Positions 35,977 through 48,500 of a stretch of DNA of 64,000 bases are shown one piece after another. The position numbers and the translations under genes are program-made. The stretch lies in contig JAJKFL010000014.1 in the NCBI GenBank assembly GCA_021186555.1, positions 18,117,533 to 18,181,532 on the forward strand, written 5' to 3'. Each line of letters opens with the position of its first letter. The stretch's first letter is position 1. Origin of the DNA: Reticulitermes speratus. Taxonomy: Eukaryota; Arthropoda; Insecta; Blattodea; Rhinotermitidae. The notes below the pieces were generated by a model that did not search any database, was not told where the DNA came from, and worked only from the letters and a program-made list of their open reading frames with translations.

Positions 35977-38187
35977 TACTTTGGTTTCTCACAGTCTTCA
36001 TGTGATCTGTGAAAGCTTTCGAAGAAATTATAAAATGTCTCCTGAAGAAGAAATTAAATATACAAAAGTTCGCACAGGTGAGACATAGCTTAATTGTCGC
36101 CCTAGCAGTGAATGCGTTAAGCAAAGCCCGAGGACCGACAGACGGAGCAAAATATGCCTATACGGAAGGAAGTGGCGCTGTTAAGTCCTGTTGCGCACTC
36201 CGCCATGGTTTCCTAATGTGTATCTCACGTTTGCTTCAAACGATGTTATGTGCTGCTACATCCTCTGCTGGATGAATCAGATTCCAAAGTTAGTGCGATG
36301 GTTCTGTTTCCTTGGATATTCATATGAAGCTGGATCAAAGTTCTTTTCCAGATCAAAGTCAATTTCAGTACAATCCACATCTTCTACCTCCGCAGTGCCA
36401 TCTAGAACTCTAACCGAAAACACGTAAATAATCGGTTTCCTTAAATTGATCGTTATTGGGCCCGAACCAATTTAATCCAATTCATATCCTCACATCACAC
36501 TCCTGTAAGACCCATTTTAATAATATTCTCCTGTCTACGCCTTTATTCAGGTTTGGGCGGGAAGTAACAACTCCCCGCCATATAACTGATGTGCTATAAA
36601 ATGTTACTGAAGAGAATATTTGTGTCTAGGAGAGAAGGAAGAACTAAAGGCTGGGCAGCATTGCATAAGGAGGGCCGGCATAATTTGTACACTTCACGAA
36701 ACAGTAATAGGAAAATGGGCGAGATTAAAAATGCGTACAAATAATTTGATAGAATTCATCCCGTTGTGCTATGTAACCTTGAATAACAGATCTTTAAAAA
36801 TAAACAGCTACTCTTTTGAATGAACGTAGTTGTGTTTAACGGACTGTTTAAAGCTTTATTATTGATTGCGTACAAATGTTTATCGCAAAACTAGAGGGGA
36901 AGAATGATTTGGAAGATATAGGCATAGATAATATTAAAGTGGATATGAAATAAATGGAGTGGGTTTTTGGACTAGATTCATGTTGTTCACGATGTGTATC
37001 TGGGTCAAAGACATTATCCAGTGACGGAGTTTTGTGAACATGGTAATGATCCTTCGGGTTACATAGAAGGCGGGGAATGGGTCTATGTTGAGTAGCTGAA
37101 GGATTGCTGACTGCTGAAGAAGGATGTTACTCTGTGAAGTTAGGTTGTTCCTGAGGCATGAGTACAGACCACAGACCGGGAGATGATTGCCGCGGGGGGT
37201 GGGCGTGTCTGGCGCGGTGCGGGGGACTACTGCTGGTGTAGTAGCTAGGCTGCAGTCTGAACGATCCGGGGTTCGAGTCTCAACAGGGGCAAGAGGATTT
37301 GTCATGACTGATTGTTAATGAAAAAAATACTGTTAAATGAAGTGTATGTGTATGTGTGTGTCTCGGGGGGGGGGGGGGGGTGGCGCACGTCAGAACTCAG
37401 GAATCCCTCTCCGCGTGCAGGCTGCCTGCTCCATTCATCCGCAGACAGGCTGATAACACAGTGCGGTTTACGTGAATGGAATTTATCTCAAGGCGTAAAA
37501 CGCTTATCTAAACTGTTTTGCTGCCGTATCGGGCCGAATACAGATTACCGCTGCTGTGTTATACGACTTCCAGCAGCTCCCCTGTTAACACTTCAAATTG
37601 TTTCACTTCGTATAGGCCTGCTTGCAACTTGCTTTAACATTAAAGCTCTCTCTGCATTTTGCCCACAGAGTGTATTCTGTACATTGTTACAAGTTTCATA
37701 CGATTCAATGAATAGGCAGCGAGTATTTCCCTGAGTAACTCTAACCGACAAATTCGTGTTTTAATGAAGTTGTAGTACATTTTGTGTGCGGTAGGAACTG
37801 AGCGTTTAAATATTGTTTAAATATTGTTTAGACGAATAAACCTGCAATAATTCCTCCCAAATACAGCGCCCCCATTCCGCCACCATGCGTCCCTGTCAAT
37901 GCTCGTGCCAAAAATGAACTCCTACACAGTTACTGCTCAGTTTCTATGCTCTGGTGCTCAAGCCCAAGTCATTCTGCAACTGAGAGTCGCCCTTTCAGAC
38001 TTAGCATAAAGCTTTTAAGCCGGTCCGCCCTTTCTGGGGGGGGGTCTGAAAAAAAAATTTTCGCCGGGCCCTAACCCGCTCTCGGCGGCCCTGGAGACCA
38101 TGCCTGTAGACAACTGCGATCTCTAATGGTCCGATTGTTCGTGCCTCCAGATGATAGGTGATTCAGCACTGCTGGAATCGTAATTGG
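35977..38187. other. Intergenic, no recognisable gene
   Basis: Contains the tRNA-like head near 37160-37300, a G run at 37365-37380 and a hAT-like end near 38096. The 140-codon ORF at 37312-37734 starts in the G run and shows no domain. Confidence 0.5.
37160..37300 (+). mobile_element. tRNA-like head of another SINE
   Basis: TAGCTAGGCTGCAGTCTGAA followed by CCGGGGTTCGAGTCTCAAC (B box GGTTCGAGTCT) looks like a tRNA-derived head. No clear body or duplicated flank was found. Confidence 0.4.
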
Positions 38188-38318
38188 CAGGGAAGTACTC
38201 GAAGCAAAACTTGTCCTACTGCGGATTTGTCGACCACAAACCCCACATGGACTGATCTAAGACTAAAATACGGGCTTCCTCGTGAAAAGTCGGCGACTAA
38301 CCGAGTTCCAAATGCTGT
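38188..38318 (-). mobile_element. SINE family C degenerate fragment
   Basis: Plus-strand CCACAAACCCCACATGGACT and AAAAGTCGGCGACTAACCGA resemble the reverse complement of family C around the B box and head. Confidence 0.55.
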
Positions 38319-39049
38319 CGGTACTTATTGCTTGCATGTATAATTACGTGATGCAGCGTATTCAGTTCTTACGCCTTTAAATTTTCGCCGTAACAATTTA
38401 TATTCAAGGTGAACTGCAGTTACGAGAATGTCATAAAGGTAGAAGGAGAGTGGTAACCCGGTATACCTATGGCTGTTTGTAGCATTTCAGCATTATCAGC
38501 ACTTCAGAATTTTGTAACAGAAAAACCGGACGAATATCAGCTTACTTATTTAGCAATTACCGTTTATCTTCCGTAACTTTAAACAACATGGAATTCTACC
38601 ATATTCGTCGATAAGGTCTGAAATGTCTGTCCTGTATAAAAACATATGCTTTCGTTCTGCAAGGTTCTTTCTTCCAAACCGGTTGCTGTAAAGTATCTTC
38701 TTGCACTATACTGAATTGCTAATGAACTTCTTATCCGCATTTATTTTGTTTTGTGTGGAAAATGGGCAGGAATATGAAGGCTCTCCGACTGTCTAGTTAC
38801 GTACCACTTTGTATACACGAGTACTGCTTCTTAAACATCGTTATGTAAAAGCGAACTACAGGCGCTTGACAGACTATATATATATATATTCTAAACCGGC
38901 AAGTTGGCTGAAGCTGTAGTCTACAGCGTGGGGCTTAACTCCTGAGGTTCCCTGCTCCATTCTCAGATCGGACACGGACTACAGTGTGTTCTTTCATGAT
39001 TTTCACAGTGCCTGCAGATGTAATCCGTGATGAGGGTGAAATTTTCCCA

Positions 39050-39175
39050 CACATACCATGAAGGCACAAGGGGTTAGTAGAGGTGTAGCTCCAGTTTCAC
39101 CCTCGGCGCTAGATGGAGGTGAGTGGTCAACGTCACGCTTCGGCCACTTTATCCCCAAGAAAGAATCCCGGTCCA
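39050..39175 (-). mobile_element. SINE family B fragment (3' half)
   Basis: Plus-strand sequence ATGAAGGCACAAGGGGTTAG, CGCTAGATGGAGGTGAGTGG and CTTCGGCCACTTTATCCCCA corresponds to the 3' part of family B in reverse orientation. It joins a family-F fragment to its right. Confidence 0.65.
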
Positions 39176-39184
39176 TATTTCCGG

Positions 39185-39303
39185 ATAGTACCTCAAATAA
39201 GTCATCGACTGCTGTCTTCCATAAACTTTCGCATTCATTAATCTTCCGAACATTCGATGCTGTATAGCTTGAGCTACCGAAGCCTAGATAAATAAACCAC
39301 AAA
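39185..39303 (+). mobile_element. SINE family F fragment (3' part)
   Basis: ATAGTACCTCAAATAAGTCA and GATGCTGTATAGCTTGAGCT, with a TAAATAAACC end, match the 3' half of family F. It is fused to a family-B fragment on its left. Confidence 0.5.
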
Positions 39304-39492
39304 ATAACACCATTCGATGCTATATAGACTTCTAACGGTGTCGTTTAATAAACAACAAAAATCACAATATTTGTATTCATGGAATCGCGCGATATTAATG
39401 CCGCTCCATATCTATCAGCAGTTCGGAAGGATATGCATTTCTGTGGCAACTGTTACGACGTATGCAGCCAGTGCCTACCTTAAATTAAAATG

Positions 39493-39799
39493 CAGCAGAG
39501 CCTCGATTATCCGACATAAACGGGACCGATAGGAGGTCGAATTACCGAAAATGTCGGGTAATGCGGAAATTCGTCGAAAAACTGGGCTCGGAAAATTTCT
39601 GAATCCATTCATGCATTCTTTTGGTTTTATGTGAACCTGGTAGAGCAGTAGGAGCTAGGTTTTTCAAATGTCGTGGTTTTTTGGTCTTTCCAGTAAATGC
39701 GAGTTTTAGCTTGTGAATGCGCGCGGAGCTCAAAATTGTAAGTAGCACGCCGTGTGGCTATGTCGGATAACCGAAGGGTGGACAGTCGGGACCGTACTG
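39493..39799. mobile_element. Tigger-like element remnant
   Basis: The left end CAGAGCCTCGATTATCCGAC and right end TGTCGGATAACCGAAGGGTG form a diverged terminal inverted repeat. The sequence CCTCGATTATCCGAC is typical of pogo/Tigger termini. A minus-strand frame inside (IHKLKLAFTGKTKKPR) may be a transposase relic but is too short to claim. Confidence 0.55.
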
Positions 39800-41704
39800 T
39801 ATCCGCCTTCGTCAGTCGTATGACCGACACCCAAGCCATAAATGAGGCTGCTCGCGTGGCATTGGCTTGTTGCATGGCTGGAAAATATAAATGTCTTAAC
39901 ATTCTGGCTGTCTTGCTGTCACAGTTTTGTTTCTTGGCCCTACATACTGAAGGAGGAGGAGACCAGAACTTGCCCGGGACACAAAATTGTCTCCTTACAC
40001 CTCGGACCAACACCAACACCATGACCATAATCACAATTTTCATGTCATTGTCACAGATAAAACACATGTCACTGTGTTGTAATGGAAAATACACGATGTT
40101 GAGATCTCAGAATTTTTTGTAATTTGATGGGGAACGTCTGCCTGCGAATGGTGCTAATTGTCCATTAGCTGCTAATATATCATGTAATTCAAGACTGCTA
40201 CAAAATCGAGACACAGCTCAGTAGCAATACTGTGCTACCTTCCTACATGTAACATGAAATTATCGCGTCCCATTTTGGCCGCAAACACAAATGGTAAGTA
40301 AGCCTTTCTGAAGAAATACAAATCTTCAGGCTCTCCAGGTACTCCAGTTTTAACAAACTTTACTTCATCAGGAGTTACAGCGTCGTACCAGAAATTCACT
40401 GATCTTCATTTCTTCTTTATTTCTGTTCTTTATTATTTGCATCTTTTATTACTTCATTCTTACTTCCGTAGTTATTTTCTTTCTTTATGTGTCTGTTTAT
40501 TATTCCCGTCTTTATTTATGTCTGTTTCGTTGACGGTTGTCAGTTTGATGACTCGGCATGACAGTGCAAAATTCGAACGCGCAGCAGGGCTGTGAGATAT
40601 TGGTGGCATTTGCGTAGATTGCGTTCGTTGAGATGCACGTGAATTCATCAGTATTAGCATTACTGCTTACTCGTCGTGTTCAGACTCCGGTGTGGCTGAC
40701 GACACGAAACCAGACCTCAGAGGAGAGACTTGTCGAGCTTTCTTTTCTGTATGAATCAAATACGTCATTCCAAACCTTCGGTAACCCCCCTTCTTTCAAC
40801 GGTAAGGAACTGCGGTGATAATGTTTAATAACAGTGAAATTTTTCTTCAAATGAGTTATTATTATTATTCTTTCGCCGTTTTTGTATTCCGGCCTCTTCC
40901 TCCTTTGAAATAATTTTGAGAACCAAAAAGGAAAATTCTCATTTTCAATAAAACACTTGTCTTAAAGTAGGAAGAGCAAATGCAGTGATCCGTCAGTGTA
41001 TGAGCAGTCTGTTGTAAGAGCTGTTGCTTATGCGAGATGCAGCATGTTTTGGCATAAACGTCTGCACTCGTATACGACAGGCATGCAGTTCGCACCATGG
41101 CCGGGGCATCGGCTATTCTGACAGGCTTTTTATTGTTTTCCTCAGTCAGTTCAGGTATCTGCCGACGTATTACCCTACCATCGACGCTATGTAGGTTGGT
41201 AAACTGACAGCGCCTTAAAATAAATGACAGAAAGCAGCAAACTGTCGTACAGCCCGCGATATTCTTAGGAATCTAATTTCAATTACTTCGTTGCTTCTCT
41301 CTAGTTGCTTAGAGTCTAGCTTAGTGCAACATATTATAACAATGTGGGTACAAACATATGTGCTCATGTAAAAGGTCAAGGTTTGCCATTCTCCCTTATG
41401 CACATTAGTAGTTGCAAATAGACCAGAATATGACAGCAATTACGTCAGTGAGAACTGATTTTGCTTCAGTCGGTAATGCAGTCTCAATCTTTGATATAAA
41501 ACGTAACTTAGGGTTAATATCTGGTACAATCGTGATTTATTAGTGCCTTCGAATGACTATAAAAATGCAAAGTCATGGGTCAGTCTCTAGTTACGTTATG
41601 TAAGGCTGTAAGTCTTACTGAACGTTTTACTAATTACACCGTAGACACATTTTAAGGTACTTAATTCAGCACTGAGGTTATTGAGATTTGCATTATGTCT
41701 TAGG
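39800..41704. other. Intergenic, no recognisable gene
   Basis: Overlapping ORFs of 120-155 codons at 39627-40122 lie partly in the Tigger-like remnant and share no motif with known proteins. The rest is unassigned. Confidence 0.5.
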
Positions 41705-42185
41705 TACTTAAAGTGCTGCCCCACCGATGGTGCTTCCACCTGGTCGTGGTGGTGGGGCTTGTGTGTACCAATGACCCAGAGAGCTATGTCGGCTGTAGCG
41801 TAGCTACTGGTGGGGCCTCCCAAGCCGGACAGGTCAAAGGGTAGGTACCAGACTAAGAGAAGCACCTTCCCCGTGTGGTGACCGGGGAAAAGAATAGTCC
41901 CACTGCAGCCCATGCAGGTCGTAAAAGGCGACCAAAATGGGTACCCAGTGCCTGAGGGTATTGCTGGGCCACCCTGCCCCGGGGGTTATAAATTCGGTGG
42001 ACTGGCCCTCCAGGTTGGGGGTTGGGCGACAGACTGACAACCTGTCACTGTAAAAAGCTGACCGTTAGGAAACCTAAAATGTGGCCTCGGAACAGTCGGA
42101 TAGAGTGGAAGTGGACTGGGAGAGGGCCATTAAGGAGGCGAAGGTCCGCATTGGACTGTAGTGCCACCGAAGAAGAAGGAGAATT
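41705..42185 (+). mobile_element. LINE or long SINE fragment ending in (GAA)n
   Basis: Landmarks are CTGGTCGTGGTGGTGGGGCT, CACCTTCCCCGTGTGGTGAC, GGCCCTCCAGGTTGGGGGTT and GATAGAGTGGAAGTGGACTG, ending AAGAAGAAGGAG. Part of it recurs inverted at 34960-35225. No coding domain is readable. It looks like untranslated sequence of a non-LTR element. Confidence 0.55.
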
Positions 42186-42687
42186 TAAAGTGCTGACTTA
42201 TTCAATAATTTTAGCTTGCAGACCTCTATTTACTCTTATGACTAACGTCACCAGATATGCTGGGAACTTTTTTGTATAGTTGATATTTAGACCTGCATTC
42301 TAAGTTCCTTTGCTCTCTTACACAATTCAAATACATCATCTACTACTTTATTATTACCAGGGACTTACCAAATAGGAAAATGCTTATTGGGGCTATATTT
42401 TATAACAGTTTCGTTGTAAGGTACTTTGACACGTGTTTATTATGTTGTAATGATATGAATACCAAAAAGTGGTCCTCGATTAAAGAACGTCGTTGGGTTG
42501 GACAGGATGCAAAGGCAAAATCTTTTGAACATTTTAACACGCAAACTTTGCATTCCGCAAGAGGTGCGAAATTTCTTGACTGTCACATCCTGAAGAGGGA
42601 CTAAGCTGTCCACATGATCAGCTGACTGAATATCATTCGACAGCTGTGAAAGGTAAATTTATTCCTATGCTTAATTTTTGCGTCATG

Positions 42688-42882
42688 AAGACATGTAGGA
42701 GCGTGGAAGTATGTGTCCACGCATTCTTAACGTTTGCGCTAGTTGAAGACAAGGCCGCTTTACATCCAGCGGAAGATCCTTGGGTATCCTTTGAATACGA
42801 GGATGGATGGGCTCTTGGGGCAGTCTGGAAGTGGTGGCCAAGAGAATGCCGAGAATCGAACCCGGTCGTCGAACTTATTAAA
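42688..42882 (-). mobile_element. SINE family B-like divergent copy
   Basis: The reverse complement contains a B box (GGTTCGATTCTC) and family-B body words, read on the plus strand as GGCCGCTTTACATCCAGCGG and GATGGATGGGCTCTTGGGGC. The A-box end is lost near 42882. Confidence 0.5.
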
Positions 42883-43542
42883 CGAAATATTTTGTTGTTT
42901 TGGCAATGAAAACAAACCGTATGCTCATTGGACGACGACAGCGAAATCAACTGAACATGCGTACTGCCGTATTATAATGATATCAGAATTTGAGGCCTGT
43001 GGTTACGTAACGAAACGGGCCGTGCACCAGTGGCACTTCGGTCATTGTTACATCGAAGAGGCTTGCACGTCAGTAAGGCCTACTGTTTGCGAGTGACAGC
43101 AAATTGCAGCGATAACGTGCTGCAGGGACGACCAGGTCACACGCGGTTCCTTCCCATGAAGTAACAGGTTGGTTGTACAGGCTGCCGAGCTAAAGTCCTG
43201 CCTTACAACTTTGAAACTGGACAGCTTTCACCATAAAACCCTGGACATCTCGACGCCGTATTTTTTATTTCCCACAATCAGGAATAACACGGCGGGCCCG
43301 CGAAATTGTGGAACATGCTAAAGGATGAAGTGTAGACCTATGCTATACACTAGTAATTGTTGCACTGGATCTGAAAGAAAGAACTCACAGCCATTTGCTC
43401 TTGTTGGTACTTGCATGAATTTAATGTAAAACTCACACTCCTGGCACTTTTATCTCTGGTCCAGTGCACCCAATTTTTGAAGGTGATAGACAAACTTAAT
43501 TCTTTTGCCCTTAGAAGTGACGAAGATTCACACTGCTACGAC

Positions 43543-43818
43543 CAGTGGTGTAGATGGGTTTCTTGGCGCCTGGGGCGAATAACCCAATGACCGCTTGTAA
43601 CAAAAATTATGAAGACAAAATATTCAGATTATTTTTTTGAATTTCTTTTTATTTGGCTCAGTAATTTAAAATTTGTTGAGCTCCGAAAATATTTTTTTTT
43701 TGTTTAAAACATTCATGTTGCCGCTCATTTCATCGTCCCTTGGGCTCTGCCGTCCGGGGCGGTTGCACCACTCCCCCCCCCCCCCCCCCCCCCGCACCGA
43801 CCCCCAGCTACGCTCCTG
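43543..43818. mobile_element. hAT-like MITE, second copy
   Basis: It has the same order of blocks as 8133-8369: CAGTGGTGTAGATGGG, TTTATTTGGCTCAGTAATTT, AAAATTTGTTGAGC, CCGTCCGGGGCGGTTGCACC, then AGCTACGCTCCTG. A C run (43770-43793) is expanded inside. It sits at the edge between CpG-rich and CpG-poor sequence. Confidence 0.65.
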
Positions 43819-43944
43819 CTTCAAACATATCTCCCACTCTGTACTGTACTACACAGTCTATTTGAACCTCAACATGTGGAAATTTCTAAATGATGTAGGA
43901 AATATTTCATTTGTAAATATTCCCATACAGAAACAATAACCTAA

Positions 43945-45373
43945 TGAGACCAATATATTTAAACATTTATTACAAAATTATGTCATTTTTAGTGTATTAC
44001 AGGGATCTTAGAGCTGTTTGTAGCACCTTGATACACTCTGAGGAAATTTTTCATGTATTAGGATTACAGTATCATATACTCGTATCATTTACACGTCTCT
44101 GTGTAATAATGACCATCAATGCATATGTATATGACATTCGTGTGCTGCATGGTCTAATATGGTTAAAGTTTATAAACACACTATATTCAAGATTATTACT
44201 ATCGTCTGGAATGTGATACCGTCCCCAAAGACATGTAGTGATAACTGTGACATCATCAGATACCACATTCTACTTCCAGTTTTATGAGAATTTATATCTG
44301 CAAATACTTCCCAATAAAACCTGCTAATATTTGGTTATAACAGTACACTGAACATGCAGTCAAGTGGGCAGTTCATGTCTTACATATTCAGGAGGTCTCA
44401 GATTCAAATGCTAACTGTCCTAAGGATTTCATGGATTTCCTCAGGTAGTTATCTAAATAGTACCTCAAATAAAGCCACGACTATGCCCTTTTGTACCCTT
44501 TCCAATTTATTGTTTACTAATCATCCATTCACTACCATACAGTGAGCCTGACATCTTCCCAAAATGAGCCACAAATAAATAAATAAAAATAAATATGCAA
44601 ATAACATTCAGTCAGTATATTTAATCTTCATAGGCACAAACAGGTATGGAAAGTTTGAATATTAAGGTGCATGTTGTGTCAAAACTCAGGATACAAATGC
44701 TAGTGAGTTAATTAGGTGGCATAAAAACACTAGTATTTTTATATGGTTATTTAATTACATTTACCAGACAACTTTTACTTGTAATATGTACATGTATGAA
44801 GTATAATCTCTTAGCCTAGTTATACAAAGTAAGTTTTAATCCATCTGAATGCAGTTATATTTTAGAAAAACAACTAAATGTCACAAATGCAAACAGCATT
44901 CCTGAGATCTTGTATCTTGTTTTCACTACACTGTTAAATATTCTGGTACTAGATGCAACTGTATATACTGACTGAACAGTAAAGTATCCCCTCTCAGCTT
45001 TAATGTAACATACATATAAGCCACACTGTGAAGTGGCAATCTGTACAGGATAGGGGCTGGATAACATTACAAACATGATGTATAAAGGGAAATGTATTCT
45101 TGTCAGATTTTGTAATAGTGTTTTTTAACCCTTCCTAGCCATAGGGCATTTAAACTCTACTCATTCTGGGGATGCAGGTTATTTGGAAATATTAAGTTGT
45201 TCTTATTGCTGTGATAAACATATTGTATACATCAGATGGCAACATAATGGAATAAGACTGGCATGCTGTGTATGTCAGATGACATTGACAGGTTAATAGA
45301 TGTGTTTATTTCTGTAGAAAAATTAATTACGGTCATAACTGCACAAGGAAGACCAGTTTCTTGAAGTCAGATT
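43945..45373 (-). other. Probable 3' UTR of the ASM-like gene
   Basis: Two AATAAA signals lie downstream of the stop on the minus strand, at 45304-45309 and 43966-43971. CpG remains rare until about 43.9-44.2 kb and becomes common just left of it. This fits transcription reaching the far signal, giving about 1.4 kb of 3' UTR with possible alternative polyadenylation. A family-F SINE lies inside (44350-44580). Inference only. Confidence 0.4.
44350..44582 (+). mobile_element. SINE family F copy in the probable 3' UTR
   Basis: AAGTGGGCAGTTCATG, CAGATTCAAATG (B box with CpG lost), GATTTCATGGATTTCCTCAG, TAGTACCTCAAATAAAGCCA and a (TAAA)-rich 3' end follow the family-F order. It lies antisense to the ASM-like gene. 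Confidence 0.62.
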
Positions 45374-45530
45374 TTAGTACAGTGGAACTTGAGCGACATT
45401 ATAAACATCATCATACTCTCTCAGTAATTCATCACATTGGGCATTATCTCCCACCTGCGTTTGTGCTATGTAACAGAGTGCATTCTTCTGACACGTTGTG
45501 TCGTCACACTTACTACAAGGATCTCTACCC
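45374..45530 (-). CDS. ASM-like exon 10: cysteine-rich tail and stop codon
   Basis: The first base completes Arg (AG+G) with exon 9. The exon then reads GRDPCSKCDDTTCQKNALCY and later DNAQCDELL, ending at TAA (45374-45376). Five cysteines in C..C....C.....C............C order match the SMPD1 C-terminal module. Acceptor cttatgttacag. The exact phase match over a 2.5-kb intron supports this as the last coding exon. Confidence 0.93.
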
Positions 45531-48500
45531 CTGTAACATAAGAAAGAGATGCAGCATTTCAGTCTCACAAACTCATGGAGCAGAGTCCTTCTTGAGAAAC
45601 CAATAGTTACTCAGTTGCTCAAGAAATTTCCCAGTTTTATGGAATGTAAATTTTTATTACTGTTTTAGTGTATTTGTTTTTTATAGTTTGCAAAGTTATT
45701 AACCATACTGAAAAAGCTACCATCAAGATACATTTAAACCTGCATTTTTGTTAAAATAAAAGTTTCTGACGTGTTTTGGTCTGCATTGACCATGTTCAGG
45801 GAAATTGTTACGTTTGATATGCAGATTACTAAAGGTTATTTGTGTCATCAGAGTCACATACATTAAAGATATAGTGCAGTGAAATATTAAGATTAAAATT
45901 AAACATGTATCTTAAAACATTTCACATACCTGTAAAAACCATGTGGTGTACTTTAATTATGTAAATGTAGCAGATAAAATTCCAGAAGGATCCCAATAGG
46001 ACCATGCTTGTCAGAAGTAAACTGCTTACCACTACCTATTCCACTTATTACCATATAACTTTCTGTGTGCTGTTTTTTTGTTAAGACAATTTTGTTTAGT
46101 ATGTGCTCCTATTTTCTTCTTTGTTATGACAGACAGGTATGTATTTTTACTGATAGTGTATTACATTACCATCTCATGGTTATTGTATTTTCTGTACCTT
46201 TACCCTTATTAAAGTACTATCATGGTGGACTTCCTAGTGACTTCATCTTGTTAATAAAAGGAAGTATTTGCATGAACACACTATGCATGGGCTGTTGTTG
46301 TAATGGTGCTCTTGCAATCAAAAGCAACACAGAAATTTATAATATTTGGAATGGTTGTTAATGCACCTACAACACTTAGACACAAAGCTGGTTATGGCTT
46401 CTGCATCAATACCTTCTTTCCCCATACAGGGAGTTACCATAACAGAAGTTGCATTTGTTTGGAAGGTCCAGTATTTCAAGATCTTTCATTCTGTATTGCT
46501 AAAGCCCCACACATCTAAAAAATTGCGATCAATGTGTTTATTTTATTTTTTATAGTTTATTTAATGATTCTGCTAGTAGCATATTCTGTATAGTGTTAAG
46601 GATAGCATGATTAGTGAATGATTGAATGAAGACCTAATTTGAGGACTTTCCCAGCATTTGCCCAGGGAGGGTGGGTGACTGAAGAAAACCACAAAGGTTC
46701 TCATTCAGGATAGCCAGTTCCCAGACTGAGATGTGAGCCCAGGACCTTCTGAACATGGAGCAGAAGAGCTGCCTACTTGACCATGGTGTCTGGTAACTGC
46801 CACATTAGTGTTATTGACAGTAGGGAATTGAAAGTTACAGAAATGTTGAAAGATTTCACAGCATTGTCATGATTATACCAAGGTGCATGCAGAGTTTCAG
46901 AAGTTACTGCTAGGGAAACATGCATGATAACCCACACCTGCCTTCGACAACTGAACATTGTAGTTAAGTGAGTAGCACTTCTGGTTTGTGTTTTGGAGGT
47001 CCCACATTTCAGATATCAGCACAGAGACTGGCTATGCTGACACCTCACTCCCTCAGTGCAAGTGACAGAATTGTACCTCAGATTAGACCATGACTACTTA
47101 CTTCTATATTTATCATAATTCAATACAGGTATACAGTAATTGTCCTTCCACTTGACACTATGTAGCCTAGACAACTGACAATACCATTAAATAAACCATA
47201 AATAAATTAATTAGTACCTTTCCCTATGAAATACACTGGTAATAAAAATCGTTGTATGAAGCAGACTGGACATTTTATGGATTCAAGACCATACAATCAA
47301 TAGGAACCTCGATTTCAGGCTTCCTCCACGATGCTGATGAGATCTATGCTCTTCTGGGATATTACATGGTGTAATATCCCAGAAGAGCGCAGATCTAATT
47401 AATAGGAAAGTAGATATCTACAGATACGCATGAAAATACCTAGGAGTTTATGTGTAGATCCCATAAATACTTGACCAGAATTACTGGAAAAAAATAGGAG
47501 ATATATTGACAGCTGCTTGTATGAATTACGTTTTTTCTGTAGTCATTTACATCTTTAGTTTGTAATATCGAATTCCAACAGTGTGGGCAGATTGTGTTAT
47601 GCCCCATATTATAGATTAGAGAAAGGAACACAATAATTGACTAAGGGGAATTGCGTGTTTTGGTCAGTCCAGATGTTCTTGGTTCCTAACATCAAGATTA
47701 TTAACCAGGTTCTTTTCTTGTCCGGTATATTCCTTGCTTAAATAGTATTAATAATAATAAATTATATTACATAAGCACACAGGTTGGTTGCGACATTGTC
47801 TGGTAAGATATCACATCCAAGGGACCAGACATGACAGTTAAGTGGTTAGGACTGCTGCTTATGTAGGAGGTCCTGGGTTCAAATCTCAGCTCAAAGGGAA
47901 GCTATTATGATATATTTTACATGGCTGTCCTGAGACCTTCTGGGTGAGTGCTGGGATGGTACACCAAATTAAGGGCAAGAACAAACTCCTTCAGCATCCT
48001 CTCCAGTTCATTATTTGCTGTTTGAAGTGGAGTGGAATAATAAAAAAACAGCTTAGGGCTAAACAGTGGTAATCAGTTACCTTCCATAGAACCCTAGAAG
48101 ATCATGGTTCTTAGCCAATTTATGGGTCAACTTCTCCATATCTGTAGCGCTCATTGACTGAAGTTCAAACACATCTTTGAATGAATATATTTCCGTCCAC
48201 TTGGGATTTGCACACGGATTCTCATTTGCTTCTGGTGGATTGTAAACCCAGCATTCACTGTTCAGAATATTCTGCAAAAAATTCCCAATGAAGATTCATG
48301 TTTGTATCAAAAACAACCATTTCATACACAGTTGCAGGCATGTATCTGATGAAACATACAGAATTGAAAAACATTCTTTGCTATGACCCATTACTTGGCA
48401 GAGTGACACTGTTCCCATCTACTGAGTGCCAAAAAGTGTTGCACCAAGTTTCTTAATTGTAAGTTTAATTAATACTGTTTACACACACAGGGTAAGTCAT

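Noticed and set aside
39627..40122. Overlapping ORFs of 122 and 155 codons on opposite strands.
   Set aside because: Partly inside a Tigger-like remnant, with no domain on either strand and mutual overlap typical of chance frames.
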